Shown here piece by piece: positions 19,954-29,289 of a DNA stretch of 64,000 bases. The notes beneath the pieces were generated by a model that saw only the letters and a program-made list of their open reading frames with translations, searched no databases and was not told the DNA's origin. The stretch is from Streptomyces sp. 2131.1 (lineage in GTDB: Bacteria; Actinomycetota; Actinomycetes; Streptomycetales; Streptomycetaceae). The position numbers and the translations under genes are program-made. The stretch's first letter is position 1. Each line of letters opens with the position of its first letter. The stretch is taken from assembly GCF_900105515.1 (NCBI RefSeq), contig NZ_FNSY01000001.1, positions 1,178,001 to 1,242,000 on the forward strand, read 5' to 3'.

Positions 19954-20316
19954 ATGACCTCTTACGACGCCGCCGCGCAGCGCTACTTCGCCGCCTGGAA
20001 CGCCGGGTCCGACGAGCTGGAGAAGGCCGTCGCCGCGGCGTTCACCGAGGACGCGACGTACACCGACCCGCTGGCGGACGTCCGCGGCCACGAGCAGCTG
20101 ACGGCCGCCATCGCCGGGGCGCGGCAGCAGTTCCCCGGCTTCGTCTTCCGCCCCTTGGGCGCGGTGGACGGGCACCACGCGCTGGTCCGCTTCGGCTGGG
20201 AGCTGGTCGCGCCCGACGGCTCGGCGCCCGTCGCCGGTTTCGATGTGGCCTCCCTTGCGGAGGACGGCCGGATCACCTCGGTCAGCGGCTTCCTGGACCG
20301 GGTGCCGGCCGTCTGA
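19954..20316 (+). CDS. NTF2-like / SnoaL-fold protein
   Basis: A 120-aa single-domain alpha+beta protein. MTSYDAAAQRYFAAWNAGSD, AAFTEDATYTDPLADVRGHE and GRITSVSGFLDRVPAV follow the cone-shaped NTF2 fold (nuclear transport factor 2/SnoaL-like). GGAGGG lies seven bases before ATG. Such proteins can be small isomerases, hydrolases or ligand binders; nothing specifies which. The stop abuts the stop of the convergent aldo/keto reductase gene. Confidence 0.85.
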   Translation: MTSYDAAAQRYFAAWNAGSDELEKAVAAAFTEDATYTDPLADVRGHEQLTAAIAGARQQFPGFVFRPLGAVDGHHALVRFGWELVAPDGSAPVAGFDVASLAEDGRITSVSGFLDRVPAV

Positions 20317-21360
20317 TCACGCGGCGGGGTGCGAACGACGACGCAGGGCCGGGTCGGTGAGGGCCGCCGGGTGGTAACCGGCGTCCCGGGACGAGAGGTT
20401 GGTGCCGGGCGGGACGATCTTGTCGATCCGGTCCAGCACGTCCCGGCTCAGCCGCACCCGGTCCGCGCCGAGCTGGCCGGTCAGCTGTTCCAGGGTGCGC
20501 GGGCCGATGATCGCCGAGGTGACGGCGGGGTGTTCGAGCACGAAGGCCAGGGCGAGCTGGACGAGGGTGAGCCCGGCCTCGTCGGCCAGCTGGGCGAGGG
20601 CCTCGGCGGCGTCGAGCTTGGCGGCGTTCTCCGGGGACGCGATGTCGAAGCGTCCGGCCTGGCGCGCGGCCCGGCTGGAGTCCGGCTGGCCGGCGCCCTT
20701 GCGGTAGCGGCCGGAGAGCCAGCCGCCGGCGAGCGGGCTCCAGGACAGCACGGCGAGGCCGTAACGCCGGGCGGTGGGCAGCACCTCGCGCTCGATGCCC
20801 CGGGCGAGGATGGAGTACGGGGGCTGCTCGGCGACGACGCGTTCGCGGCCGCGCCGTTCGGCGGTCCACTGGCCCTCCACGATGGCGGACGGCTCGAACG
20901 TCGAGGTGCCGATGTAGCGGATCTTGCCCTGGTGGACCAGGTCGGAGAGGGCGCCCAGGGTCTCGTCGAAGTCGGTGCCGGGCGCGGGGCGGTGCACCTG
21001 GTAGAGGTCGATCCAGTCGGTGCCCAGCCGGCGCAGGCTGTTCTCCACCTCGCGGATGATCCAACGGCGGGAGTTACCCTGCTCGTTGGGGTCGGTGCCG
21101 AGGCTTCCGTGGAACTTGGTGGCGAGCACGACGTTGTCGCGGCGCCCGCCGGCGAGCGCCTTGCCGACGATGGTCTCCGACTCACCGGCCGAGTAGACGT
21201 CGGCGGTGTCCACGAAGTTGATGCCGGAGTCCAGGGCGTGGTGGATGATCCGGACGCTGTCGTCGTGGTCGGGGTTGCCGCGGGCGCCGAACATCATGGT
21301 GCCCAGGCACAGCGGGCTGACCTTCACGCCCGTGCGGCCGAAATCGCGGTACTGCGTCAT
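20317..21360 (-). CDS. Aldo/keto reductase
   Basis: A 347-aa NADPH-dependent oxidoreductase with an (alpha/beta)8 barrel. FVDTADVYSAGESE carries the Asp and Tyr of the active site, followed by VVLATKFHGSLGTDPNEQGN with the lysine and WIDLYQVHRPAPGTDFDETL with the histidine. SAIIGPRTLEQLTGQLGAD is the usual C-terminal cofactor region. The start overlaps the ABC-exporter stop by four bases (ATGA), so it is the last gene of the sulfur operon reading leftward. Substrate unknown; co-transcription suggests a role in handling a product of the monooxygenase. Confidence 0.9.
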   Translation of the reverse strand: MTQYRDFGRTGVKVSPLCLGTMMFGARGNPDHDDSVRIIHHALDSGINFVDTADVYSAGESETIVGKALAGGRRDNVVLATKFHGSLGTDPNEQGNSRRWIIREVENSLRRLGTDWIDLYQVHRPAPGTDFDETLGALSDLVHQGKIRYIGTSTFEPSAIVEGQWTAERRGRERVVAEQPPYSILARGIEREVLPTARRYGLAVLSWSPLAGGWLSGRYRKGAGQPDSSRAARQAGRFDIASPENAAKLDAAEALAQLADEAGLTLVQLALAFVLEHPAVTSAIIGPRTLEQLTGQLGADRVRLSRDVLDRIDKIVPPGTNLSSRDAGYHPAALTDPALRRRSHPAA

Positions 21361-24300
21361 CGTGCGTTCTCCTTGACGAGTTCACTGGCATTCAGGTGGT
21401 CGACGGCCGCGCCGGGGCCGGTCTCCCGGAAGGCGTCCCACAGCCGCCGGTAGGGGCCGCGGGCGGCGAGCAGTTCGGTGTGGGTGCCGGTCTCGACGAC
21501 GGTTCCGGCGTCGAGCACCACCACCCTGTCCGCCCGGGCCGCCGTGGTCAGCCGGTGGGCGACGACGACGGTGGTACGGCGACGGGCCAGGACCTCGGTG
21601 GCCGCGGCGACCCGGCGCTCGGTGGCCAGGTCCAGCGAGGCGGTCGCCTCGTCGAGCAGCAGCACGTCGGGGTCGACGAGTTCGGCCCGGGCCAGGGCGA
21701 GGAGCTGGCGCTGTCCGGCGGAGAGGTTGCGGCCCCGCTCCCCCACCGGGGTCAGGTAGCCGAGCCGGAGCCCGGCGACCATCTCGTGGGCGCCGACCGC
21801 CCGGGCCGCCCGCTCCACCTCGGCGTCCGTGGCGTCCGGCCGCCCGTAGGCGACGGCGTCCCGGACGGTGCCGCTGAACAGGTGCGCCTCCTGCGGGACC
21901 ACGCCGAGCCTGCGCCGGAAGGCGGGCAGGTCCAGGTCGCGCAGGTCGTGCCCGTCGACCCGGACCGCGCCGGCGGAGGGGTCGTAGAACCGGGCGAGGA
22001 GCTTGACCACCGTGGACTTGCCCGCGCCCGTGGCGCCGACGAGCGCGACGGTCTCGCCCGGAGCGATGCGCAGGGTCACCCCGTGCAGGACCTGGTGGCC
22101 GCCGCCGCCCGCGTACCCGAAGGACACCTCGTCGAACTCGACCTCGCCCCGCAGGGCGGGCACCGGTCGGGGGCTCGCGGCGGGAGGGGTGCCGGCGGGG
22201 GTGTTCATCAGGGCGCGGAGGCGGCCGAGGCCCACCACCGCCTGCTGGTAGCCGTCGAAGACCTGCGAGAGCTGCTGGATCGGCGAGAAGAACAGCTCCA
22301 CGTACAGCAGGAACGCGATGAGGGTGCCGGCGCTCAGCTCGCCCGAGCGGACCTGGGCCGCGCCGACGGTGAGCACGGCCGCCGAGCAGAGCGTGCCGAG
22401 GAATTCGACGAACGGGAAGAACGTGCCCATGTACCGCTGGGCGCGCAGCCGGGAGTCCCGGAAGGCCCGGGCCAGTACGGCGAAGTCGGCGGCGTTGCGC
22501 TGCTCGCGGCGGAACGCCTGGGTCACGCGGATCGCGGTGACGTTCTCCTGGAGGCACGCGTTGACGGCGCTGATCCGCTCCCGGGCCTCGCGGTAGGCGG
22601 GGACCGAGTAGTAGCGGAAGACGGCGGTGGCCGCGATGAGCAGCGGGAGCGCGGCGAGCAGGACGAGGGCGAGTTCCGCGTCGATCACCAGCAGGGCGAC
22701 CAGCACTCCGGAGACCGTGAGGAGGCTGACCACGGCGGTGATCAGGCCGGTCTGCAGGAAGTTCGACAGAGCGTCGACGTCCGTGGTCATCCGGGTCATG
22801 ATCCGGCCGCCGAGTTCGCGCTCGTAGTAGTCGAGGCCGAGGCGCTGGAGCTGGGCGAACGTCTTCACGCGCAGGGTGTAGAGGAGGCGTTCGCCGGTGC
22901 GGCCGGTGGTCCGCACCTGCGCCACGCCGATCAGCCAGTTCGCGGCCACCACGACGGCGGCGGCAGCGGCCGCGGCGAGCAGGACGTGCCCGGCGTGGTG
23001 GGCCACGCCCCGGTCCACGCCGTACCGGACGAGGACCGGCACGGTGATCTGGGCACCGGCGTCGAGGGCGACGAGCAGGAGGCCGAGGAGCAGCGGCAGC
23101 CGGAAGGGCCGCAGCAGGGCTCCGAGCCCGAAGCGGGCGTCGGCGGCGACGGCCTGTTCGGTGGGCACATCGGGGTCGGCGGCGGGCAGCGGGAGGCGGG
23201 CGAGTCCGGCGAGGAGTTCGGGGCTGGGCGGGGCCGAGCCGAGGACCCCGCCGCCGGGTCCGGCGCGTCCGGGCCCGGAGGTGGCGGCGGCTTCGGCGAG
23301 CGCCCTGGCGGCCCGCACGGCGGTGCCCTCCAGCTGTTCGTCCTCGTCCTCCTCGGGGCGCAGCCACAGGTGCGGGGTGGGGCAGCCGGGGTCGGGTGCG
23401 ACGGTCACGTCGAGGGGGTGGTCCTCGGTGGCCAGGAGAGCGCGGAACAGGGCGGATCGGCCCCGCAGTTCGTCGGGCGTACCGGTGTCCGTGACCCGGC
23501 CGCCGTCGAGGATCGCGACGCGGTCCGCGAGTTCCAGCGTGGAGCGGCGGTGGGCGATGATCAGGGTGGTGCGGCGGCGGTCGTCCCCGCGCAGCCGGTG
23601 GTGGATCTCGGCCTCCACCCGCGCGTCGATGGCCGAGGTGGCGTCGTCCAGGACGAGCACGGCCGGGTCGCCGATCAGGGCGCGGGCGAGCGCCATGCGC
23701 TGGCGCTGGCCGCCGGACAGGGTGAGGCCCTGTTCGCCGACGAGGGTGTCGTAGCCCTGCGGGAGCCGTTCGATGAACTCGTCGGCGCGGGCGATGCGGG
23801 CCGCAGCGCGCACCTGCTCGTCGGTGGCGTCCGGCATCCCGTACGCGATGTTGGCGCGCACGGTGTCGGAGAGGAGCAGGCTCTCCTCGAAGACGTAGCC
23901 GATCCGGGAGCGCAGCGAGGCGAGGGCGAGGTCGCGGACGTCGGTGCCGCCGACCCGTACCGCGCCGGCGGGCACGTCGTAGAAGCGGGGCAGCAGGGCG
24001 GCGGCGGTGGACTTGCCGGAGCCGGCCGGGCCGATCAGGGCCAGGGTCTCGCCGGGGCGGATGTCCAGGGTGAAGCCGTCCAGGAGCGGGGCGCCGTCGC
24101 CGTATCCGAAGGTCACGTCGTCCCAGGAGAGGGCCGGGGGTCCGTCGGGCAGTTCGCGGGCGTGCGGCGCGTCGGTGATGACGGGGGCCTCGTCGACGAC
24201 CTCCAGGACGCGTTCGGCTCCGGCCCGGGCCTGCTGCCAGACCGTGAGCAGGGTGGCGACCTGGCGTACGGGGGTGACGAAGGAGCCCAGGTAGGTGGTG

Positions 24301-25181
24301 AACGCGAGGAAGGTGCCGAGCGATATCCGACCGTGCAGGGCCATCCAGCCGCCGAGCGCCAGCACCGCGACCTGGCCCAGGGCGGGGACCGCCTGGAGGG
24401 CCGGGTTGTAGCGGCTGGTGAAGCGGACGACGCGCAGCCGGGAGGCGAACAGGTGGCGGGCGCGCCGTTCGAGGCCGGTGAGCTCGCGCTGCTCCTGGCC
24501 GAAGCCCTTCACCACGCGGACGCCGGTGACGGTCGCTTCGACGGTGGAGGCGACCTCGGCCGCCTCCTGCTGGGCGTGCCAGTTGGCGGGGAACAGGTCG
24601 CGGCGGCTGCGCAGCGCGATGAGCCAGAGCAGCGGCCCGACAACGAGCGCCACGACGGTCAGCAGCGGGGACAGGAACGCCATGACGGCCAGCGAGAACA
24701 GGAACATCAGGGCGTTGCCCGTGAGGTTGGGCAGGAACTGCAGCAGGGTCTGGATGAGGGTGATGTCGGAGATGGACCGGCTCACCACCTGTCCGGTGCG
24801 CAGATCGTCCTGCTGGGCACCGCCGAGCCGGAGCAGCGCGGCGAACGCGTCGTTCCGCAGGTCGTACTGGACCCCCAGGGAGAGCCGCCCCGAGCGGTAG
24901 CGGCGGGTGAAGCTCGCGCCGAACCGGAGCGCGCCGAGTGCGGCGAGCAGTCCGGTCCAGGGGACGAGCGAGGCGGTGGTGCCGGCCGCCACCCCGTCCA
25001 CCACGTGCCGCAGCACGAGGGGCAGGGCGGCGGTGGCGACGGCGGCGGTCACGGCGGCGCCGAAGGCCGTGAAGAGATCGGTGCGGTGGCGCAGGCAGTA
25101 GCCCAGCAGCCGCCGCGCCCAGCCGGGCGGCGGCTGCCGGACGGTGCCCATACCGGTCCCCGGATGCGGACAGTCGGTCAC
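21357..25181 (-). CDS. Fused double ABC exporter (TMD-NBD-TMD-NBD)
   Basis: A 1274-aa protein made of two complete half-exporters. NBD1 has GPAGSGKSTAAALLPRFYD, LSGGQRQRMALARALI and VLVLDDATSAIDA. NBD2 has GATGAGKSTVVKLLARFYD, LSAGQRQLLALARAEL and VLLLDEATASLDL. NBD1 carries aspartate where the catalytic glutamate is expected, and signature 2 is LSAGQ. One composite ATP site is therefore degenerate, as in heterodimeric exporters. The GTG start overlaps the monooxygenase stop by four bases (GTGA), with GGAGG four bases before it; ATG 25151 is an alternative. Its presence inside a sulfur-uptake operon is unusual. Confidence 0.9.
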   Translation of the reverse strand: MTDCPHPGTGMGTVRQPPPGWARRLLGYCLRHRTDLFTAFGAAVTAAVATAALPLVLRHVVDGVAAGTTASLVPWTGLLAALGALRFGASFTRRYRSGRLSLGVQYDLRNDAFAALLRLGGAQQDDLRTGQVVSRSISDITLIQTLLQFLPNLTGNALMFLFSLAVMAFLSPLLTVVALVVGPLLWLIALRSRRDLFPANWHAQQEAAEVASTVEATVTGVRVVKGFGQEQRELTGLERRARHLFASRLRVVRFTSRYNPALQAVPALGQVAVLALGGWMALHGRISLGTFLAFTTYLGSFVTPVRQVATLLTVWQQARAGAERVLEVVDEAPVITDAPHARELPDGPPALSWDDVTFGYGDGAPLLDGFTLDIRPGETLALIGPAGSGKSTAAALLPRFYDVPAGAVRVGGTDVRDLALASLRSRIGYVFEESLLLSDTVRANIAYGMPDATDEQVRAAARIARADEFIERLPQGYDTLVGEQGLTLSGGQRQRMALARALIGDPAVLVLDDATSAIDARVEAEIHHRLRGDDRRRTTLIIAHRRSTLELADRVAILDGGRVTDTGTPDELRGRSALFRALLATEDHPLDVTVAPDPGCPTPHLWLRPEEDEDEQLEGTAVRAARALAEAAATSGPGRAGPGGGVLGSAPPSPELLAGLARLPLPAADPDVPTEQAVAADARFGLGALLRPFRLPLLLGLLLVALDAGAQITVPVLVRYGVDRGVAHHAGHVLLAAAAAAAVVVAANWLIGVAQVRTTGRTGERLLYTLRVKTFAQLQRLGLDYYERELGGRIMTRMTTDVDALSNFLQTGLITAVVSLLTVSGVLVALLVIDAELALVLLAALPLLIAATAVFRYYSVPAYREARERISAVNACLQENVTAIRVTQAFRREQRNAADFAVLARAFRDSRLRAQRYMGTFFPFVEFLGTLCSAAVLTVGAAQVRSGELSAGTLIAFLLYVELFFSPIQQLSQVFDGYQQAVVGLGRLRALMNTPAGTPPAASPRPVPALRGEVEFDEVSFGYAGGGGHQVLHGVTLRIAPGETVALVGATGAGKSTVVKLLARFYDPSAGAVRVDGHDLRDLDLPAFRRRLGVVPQEAHLFSGTVRDAVAYGRPDATDAEVERAARAVGAHEMVAGLRLGYLTPVGERGRNLSAGQRQLLALARAELVDPDVLLLDEATASLDLATERRVAAATEVLARRRTTVVVAHRLTTAARADRVVVLDAGTVVETGTHTELLAARGPYRRLWDAFRETGPGAAVDHLNASELVKENAR

Positions 25182-26563
25182 CGGGCCTCCGCCAGACCGA
25201 TGCCGTAGTCGCCGGCGCCGCGCACGATGTCGTCGAAGAGGCGGTTGGCGGGGCGCGGCAGCCCGTAGTGGCCGCGCAGGGTGCTTGCGGTGTACTCGGT
25301 GCGGAACAGGCCGCGTTCCTGGAGGATCGGCACCACCCGGTCCACGAAGACCTCCAGGCCGGACGGGAGGACGGCGGGCATGATGTTGAAGCCGTCGGCC
25401 GCGCCGCTGTCGTACCAGTGCTCGATGGTGTCCGCGACCTGCTCGGCGGTCCCGGCGAAGGTGCGGTGGCCGCGCCCACCGCCGAGCCGCCCGATGAGCT
25501 GACGCACGGTCAGCCTCTCGCGCCTGGCCAGCTCCACGATGAGGGTGTAGCGGCTCTTGGCGCCCTCGATGTCGTCCTCGGTGGGGATGTCCTCAGGGAG
25601 TTCCGCGTCGAGGTCGAGGTCGTCGGGGGCGATCTTCAGCCGCTTGGCGAGCTGGATCTTGGCGTACTCGGGGACGATGAGGTTCTCCAGCTCGGCGTCG
25701 AGCTCCAGCGCCTCGGCCTCGGTGTCGCCGATGACGGGGACGATGCCGGGCAGGATCTTGATGCCGTCGGGGTTGCGGCCGAGGGCGGTGGCGCGCTCCT
25801 TGACGTCCTTGTAGAAGGCGATGCCCTCCTCCAGGGTCTGCTGGGCGGTGAACACCGCCTCCGCGTACCGGGCGGCGAAGTCCTTGCCGTCCTCGCTGGA
25901 GCCGGCCTGAACGAGCAACGGGTAGCCCTGCGGGGGCCGTTGTACGTTGAGAGGCCCGTCGACGCGGAAGAACTCGCCCCGGTGCCCGATCTGCCGCACC
26001 CGCTCGGCCAGGGCGTGCACCCCGCGCTCCTTGTCGGCGATCACCGCGTCGTCGGCCCAGCTGTCCCAGAGCTTGGTGGACACCTCGACGAACTCGCCGG
26101 CGCGCCGGTAGCGGTCGCGGTGCAGCGGGGTGTCGTCGAGGCCGAAGTTGCGGGCCGCGTCGGCCCCCGCGGTGGTGACGATGTTCCAACCGGCCCGGCC
26201 GCCCGAGACGTGGTCCAGCGAGGCGAACCTGCGGGCCAGGTTGTACGGCTCGTTGTAGCTGGTGGACGCGGTGGCGATGAGGCCGATGTGGCGGGTCGCC
26301 CCGGCGAGGGCGGTGAGCAGGACGGTGGGTTCCAGCTTGGCGGCGGGCCGGCGGCCGGGGTCGCCCATCAGGACGGGGCTGTCGGCGAGGAACAGCGAGT
26401 CCAGCCTGCCGCGTTCGGCGATCCGGGCGAGGTTCTTGTAGTGCTCGATGTCGGAGTTGGCCTCGGCCGGGCTCTCGGGCAGCCGCCAGGACGCCTCGTG
26501 GTGGCCGGTGGACATGAGGAAGGCGTTGAGGTGGAGCTGCTTGCGCTCGGGTGTGCGGGTCAT
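25178..26563 (-). CDS. FMN-dependent LLM-class monooxygenase (NtaA/SnaA/DszA type)
   Basis: A 461-aa bacterial-luciferase-like flavin monooxygenase. MSTGHHEASWRLPES, TALAGATRHIGLIATASTSY, NEPYNLARRFASLDHVSGGR and AGWNIVTTAG are the signature strands of the NtaA/SnaA/DszA/SoxA group, which oxidises organosulfur or nitrogen compounds with reduced FMN. It sits between an ATPase (ATGA overlap) and the ABC exporter. A flavin reductase earlier in the operon can supply reduced flavin. The likely role is desulfonation or oxidative cleavage of an imported sulfur compound; the exact substrate is unknown. Confidence 0.9.
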   Translation of the reverse strand: MTRTPERKQLHLNAFLMSTGHHEASWRLPESPAEANSDIEHYKNLARIAERGRLDSLFLADSPVLMGDPGRRPAAKLEPTVLLTALAGATRHIGLIATASTSYNEPYNLARRFASLDHVSGGRAGWNIVTTAGADAARNFGLDDTPLHRDRYRRAGEFVEVSTKLWDSWADDAVIADKERGVHALAERVRQIGHRGEFFRVDGPLNVQRPPQGYPLLVQAGSSEDGKDFAARYAEAVFTAQQTLEEGIAFYKDVKERATALGRNPDGIKILPGIVPVIGDTEAEALELDAELENLIVPEYAKIQLAKRLKIAPDDLDLDAELPEDIPTEDDIEGAKSRYTLIVELARRERLTVRQLIGRLGGGRGHRTFAGTAEQVADTIEHWYDSGAADGFNIMPAVLPSGLEVFVDRVVPILQERGLFRTEYTASTLRGHYGLPRPANRLFDDIVRGAGDYGIGLAEAR

Positions 26564-27360
26564 CGGGAGTCCTTCTTCGCTTCGGTGAGGGGCTGGGGCT
26601 GGGGCTGGGGCTGGGCGACCCCGAGGGCGGTGAGCAGGGTGTCGCGGTACTCCTGGAAGCGCGGGTCGCGGCGGGAGCGCGGGGTCGGGAGGTCGACGGT
26701 GAGGTCGACGGAGATCCGGCCGTCCTCCAGGACCAGGACCCGGTCGGCCAGTTCGACGGCCTCGTCGACGTCGTGGGTGACCAGGAGCACCGCGGGGCGG
26801 TGGCGTTCGTAGAGTTCGCGCAGCAGGTCGTGCATCTTGATCCGGGTCAGCGCGTCCAGGGCGCCGAACGGCTCGTCGGCCAGGAGGAGTTCGGGCTCGC
26901 GGACCAGGGCGCGGGCGAGGGCGGCGCGCTGCTGTTCGCCGCCGGACAGCTCGTGCGGCCAGGAGCGGTCGCGGCCCTCCAGGCCGACCTCGGCGAGGGC
27001 GGTGAGACCGCGTTCCCGGGCGCCGGGGCCGCGCAGGCCGAGGGTGACGTTGTCGATGAGCCGGAGCCAGGGCAGCAGCCGGGAGTCCTGGAAGGAGAGC
27101 GAGACCCGGTCGGGGACGGTGAGTTCGCCGGAGCCCGCCACCATGTGGTCGAGGCGGGCGACAGCTCGCAGCAGGGTCGACTTCCCGGAGCCGCTGCGCC
27201 CGAGCAGTGCGGTGAACTCGCCGGGCGCGACGGTGAGATCGAGTTCCTTGAGGATGTCGCGGTCGCCGAAGCGGCGGACCAGTTTCCGGGTGCGGATGGC
27301 GGGGCGCGGGGCGAGGGCCGTCGCGCCGGGGGCGGTCAGCCCGCCAGGGTGCGTCGCCAT
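26560..27360 (-). CDS. Sulfonate/nitrate/taurine-type ABC transporter ATP-binding protein
   Basis: A 266-aa SsuB/TauB-like ATPase. Walker A is LLGRSGSGKSTLLRAVARLD, the signature LSGGEQQRAALARALV and Walker B ELLLADEPFGALDAL, with the switch histidine in LLVTHDVDEAVELADRVLVL. The C-terminus ends in an alternating Pro-Gln tail encoded by a GGGGCT repeat (26586-26612). It overlaps the permease gene by 25 bp and the monooxygenase gene by four, so all are one operon. Confidence 0.92.
   Translation of the reverse strand: MATHPGGLTAPGATALAPRPAIRTRKLVRRFGDRDILKELDLTVAPGEFTALLGRSGSGKSTLLRAVARLDHMVAGSGELTVPDRVSLSFQDSRLLPWLRLIDNVTLGLRGPGARERGLTALAEVGLEGRDRSWPHELSGGEQQRAALARALVREPELLLADEPFGALDALTRIKMHDLLRELYERHRPAVLLVTHDVDEAVELADRVLVLEDGRISVDLTVDLPTPRSRRDPRFQEYRDTLLTALGVAQPQPQPQPLTEAKKDSR
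26586..26612. repeat. GGGGCT hexanucleotide repeat encoding a Pro-Gln tail
   Basis: About four copies of a GGGGCT unit lie in the 3' end of the ATPase gene and encode (PQ)n before the last residues. Such tracts can vary in length between strains. Confidence 0.6.
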
Positions 27361-28205
27361 GACAGGACCTTCCTCTCGACGGCGCGTACCGCCGCGTCCG
27401 ATGCGAAGCCGAAGATCCCGTAGGCCACCAGGCCCACGATGATCACGTCGGACTGGGCGTACTGCTGGGCCTGGAACATCATGTAGCCGATGCCGCTGGT
27501 GGCGTTGATCTGCTCGACGACGATCAGCCCGAGCCAGGAGGCGGTGACGCCGAGGCGCAACCCGACGAAGAAACCGGGCAGCGAGCCGGGCACGACGACC
27601 TTGCGGATGAACTGCGCCCGGCTCAGATCGAGCCCCTCCGCGAGTTCGACGTAGCGGCTGTCGATGCCGGTGAGCGAGGCGTACGTGTTGATGTACATGT
27701 TCACCGCGACGCCGAGCGCGATCACGGTGACCTTCATCTGCTCGCCGATGCCGAGCCACAGGATCAGCAGCGGCAGCATGGCCAGGGACGGAATCGCGCG
27801 CTTGATCTGGAGCGGGCCGTCCAGGAGGTACTCGCCGGTGCGGCTCAGCCCGGCGGCGACGGCGAGGAGGACCCCGGCGCCCACCCCGAAGAAGAGGCCG
27901 AGTCCGGCGCGCTGGAGCGAGATGAGGACGTTGTCCTGGAGACGGCCGCTGGAGACCAGGTCCGACGCGGTGGAGAGGACCGTGCCGGGGGCGGAGAGTA
28001 TCCGGGGGTCCAGGTAGCCGGTGGCGGAGGCGGCCCACCACAGGGCGATGACCAGGACCGGGCCGATGAGCCGGCCGAAGGGGACGGCCCGGCCGGGGCC
28101 CAGCCGTCTGCGGGTCTTCGGGGCGGAGGCGGGTGCGACGGCGGGCGCGGCGGACTTCACCGGTGGTACGGCGGGCCGGGTGGTGTGCGTCAACAGCTCG
28201 GTCAT
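27336..28205 (-). CDS. Sulfonate/nitrate/taurine-type ABC transporter permease
   Basis: A 289-aa SsuC/TauC-like inner-membrane permease with about six hydrophobic helices. The N-terminal tail is Ala/Pro-rich (VPPVKSAAPAVAPASAPKTR). The BPD transport signature lies in the EGLDLSRAQFIRKVVVPGSL region (EAA loop, here E-G-L), which contacts the ATPase. Its ATG overlaps the stop of the substrate-binding protein gene by four bases. Confidence 0.9.
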   Translation of the reverse strand: MTELLTHTTRPAVPPVKSAAPAVAPASAPKTRRRLGPGRAVPFGRLIGPVLVIALWWAASATGYLDPRILSAPGTVLSTASDLVSSGRLQDNVLISLQRAGLGLFFGVGAGVLLAVAAGLSRTGEYLLDGPLQIKRAIPSLAMLPLLILWLGIGEQMKVTVIALGVAVNMYINTYASLTGIDSRYVELAEGLDLSRAQFIRKVVVPGSLPGFFVGLRLGVTASWLGLIVVEQINATSGIGYMMFQAQQYAQSDVIIVGLVAYGIFGFASDAAVRAVERKVLSWRRTLAG

Positions 28206-29269
28206 GACTTCTCCCGGTACTCGGCGGGTACGGCCTTCGCCGCCAGCCCCTCGAAGCGGCGGTCGAACAGCTCGGTGGCGTCCTGCTCCGGTACGAATCC
28301 GCCGGCGGCGAGCAGGTCGGCGGTCTCCTGCTCCCAGGCGATGGCCTCGTCCCAGGAGGCGGGGAAGAGCGGCTTGTTGAGCGAGGCGACGATGCGCTTG
28401 CCGTCCTCCCGGGAGACGCCCTGGTCCTTGACGTAGTACGTGTCGATCCACTCGTCGGTGTTCTCCCACGCCCAGACCTGGCCCCGGGCCCACAGCGGGA
28501 CGAAGCTGCGGACGGCGGCGGCCTTGGCGGGGTCGTTCAGCACCTCGTTGGGCGCCCAGAGCACCGAGAGCAGGTCCACCACGTCGGTCTTCACGCCGCG
28601 CGCCCCGTCCTTGCCGTACTGGCTGAGGTACTTGGTGAGGGTGGGTTCGCCCAGCGGGGCCACGTCGACCTGCTTGGACTGGAGGGCGGTGAGGAACTGG
28701 GTGCTGGGGAGGGCCACCAGCTCCACGTCCTTGTCGGCGATCCCCGCCTCCTTCAGCGCCCGCAGGACGACGACGCCCTGGGCCTGTCCCTGGGAGAACC
28801 CGATCTTCTTGCCCCGGAAGTCGTCGACGGACCGGATTTCGGAACCGGGTGCGGTGGCGAAGACGTAGGAGGGGTTGTTCCGCACCTGCACGGCGACGAT
28901 CTTCGCGCCGACGTCGATGGCGTGGGCCTGGATCGGCGGAATTCCGGCGTTGACGGCCAGGTCGATGGAATGGGCCCGGAAGCCCTGGATGATATCGGGG
29001 CCCGCGCTCAGGTTGGGCCATTGCGAAACCGTGAAGGGAAGATCCTTCTCCAGTCCTGCGGGGCCGAGTTGGAGTCGCGTGGATCGCACGGCGACGGAGA
29101 GTTTCGTACCGGGTGGCGGTGCCCCGGAAGGCAATTTTCCGGCCGGTTCGGCGCTCGCGGCGGATTTCGTCTGCGGGGAGCAGGCGGCGAGCGTGCCGAT
29201 GAGGGCGGTGCCGGTGAGGGCGAGGAACGACCGGCGGCCGAGAGGCGGTGAGGTGTGCTGGCGTGGCAT
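28202..29269 (-). CDS. Sulfonate/aliphatic-sulfur ABC transporter substrate-binding lipoprotein
   Basis: A 355-aa periplasmic-binding-type protein. The N-terminus has twin arginines (GRRSFLALTGTALIGTLAAC) and a lipobox ending at Cys34 or so, so it is probably a Tat- or Sec-exported lipoprotein. The mature part matches SsuA/TauA-like fold landmarks: AHSIDLAVNAGIPPIQAHAI, then FRGKKIGFSQGQAQGVVVLR and DVELVALPSTQFLTALQSKQ. It captures the substrate for the permease and ATPase encoded next. The flavin reductase gene lies 20 bp upstream. Confidence 0.9.
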   Translation of the reverse strand: MPRQHTSPPLGRRSFLALTGTALIGTLAACSPQTKSAASAEPAGKLPSGAPPPGTKLSVAVRSTRLQLGPAGLEKDLPFTVSQWPNLSAGPDIIQGFRAHSIDLAVNAGIPPIQAHAIDVGAKIVAVQVRNNPSYVFATAPGSEIRSVDDFRGKKIGFSQGQAQGVVVLRALKEAGIADKDVELVALPSTQFLTALQSKQVDVAPLGEPTLTKYLSQYGKDGARGVKTDVVDLLSVLWAPNEVLNDPAKAAAVRSFVPLWARGQVWAWENTDEWIDTYYVKDQGVSREDGKRIVASLNKPLFPASWDEAIAWEQETADLLAAGGFVPEQDATELFDRRFEGLAAKAVPAEYREKS

Positions 29270-29289
29270 GGGTGAGGTCCTGATCCGGG

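Noticed and set aside
21396..25208. A 1270-codon plus-strand open frame opposite the ABC exporter
   Set aside because: It is the complement of a clearly conserved gene, its composition (Gly, Val, Arg, Glu, His) is that of a shadow frame, and no motif is present. The same applies to long frames opposite gcl, xanthine dehydrogenase, catalase and the nuclease.
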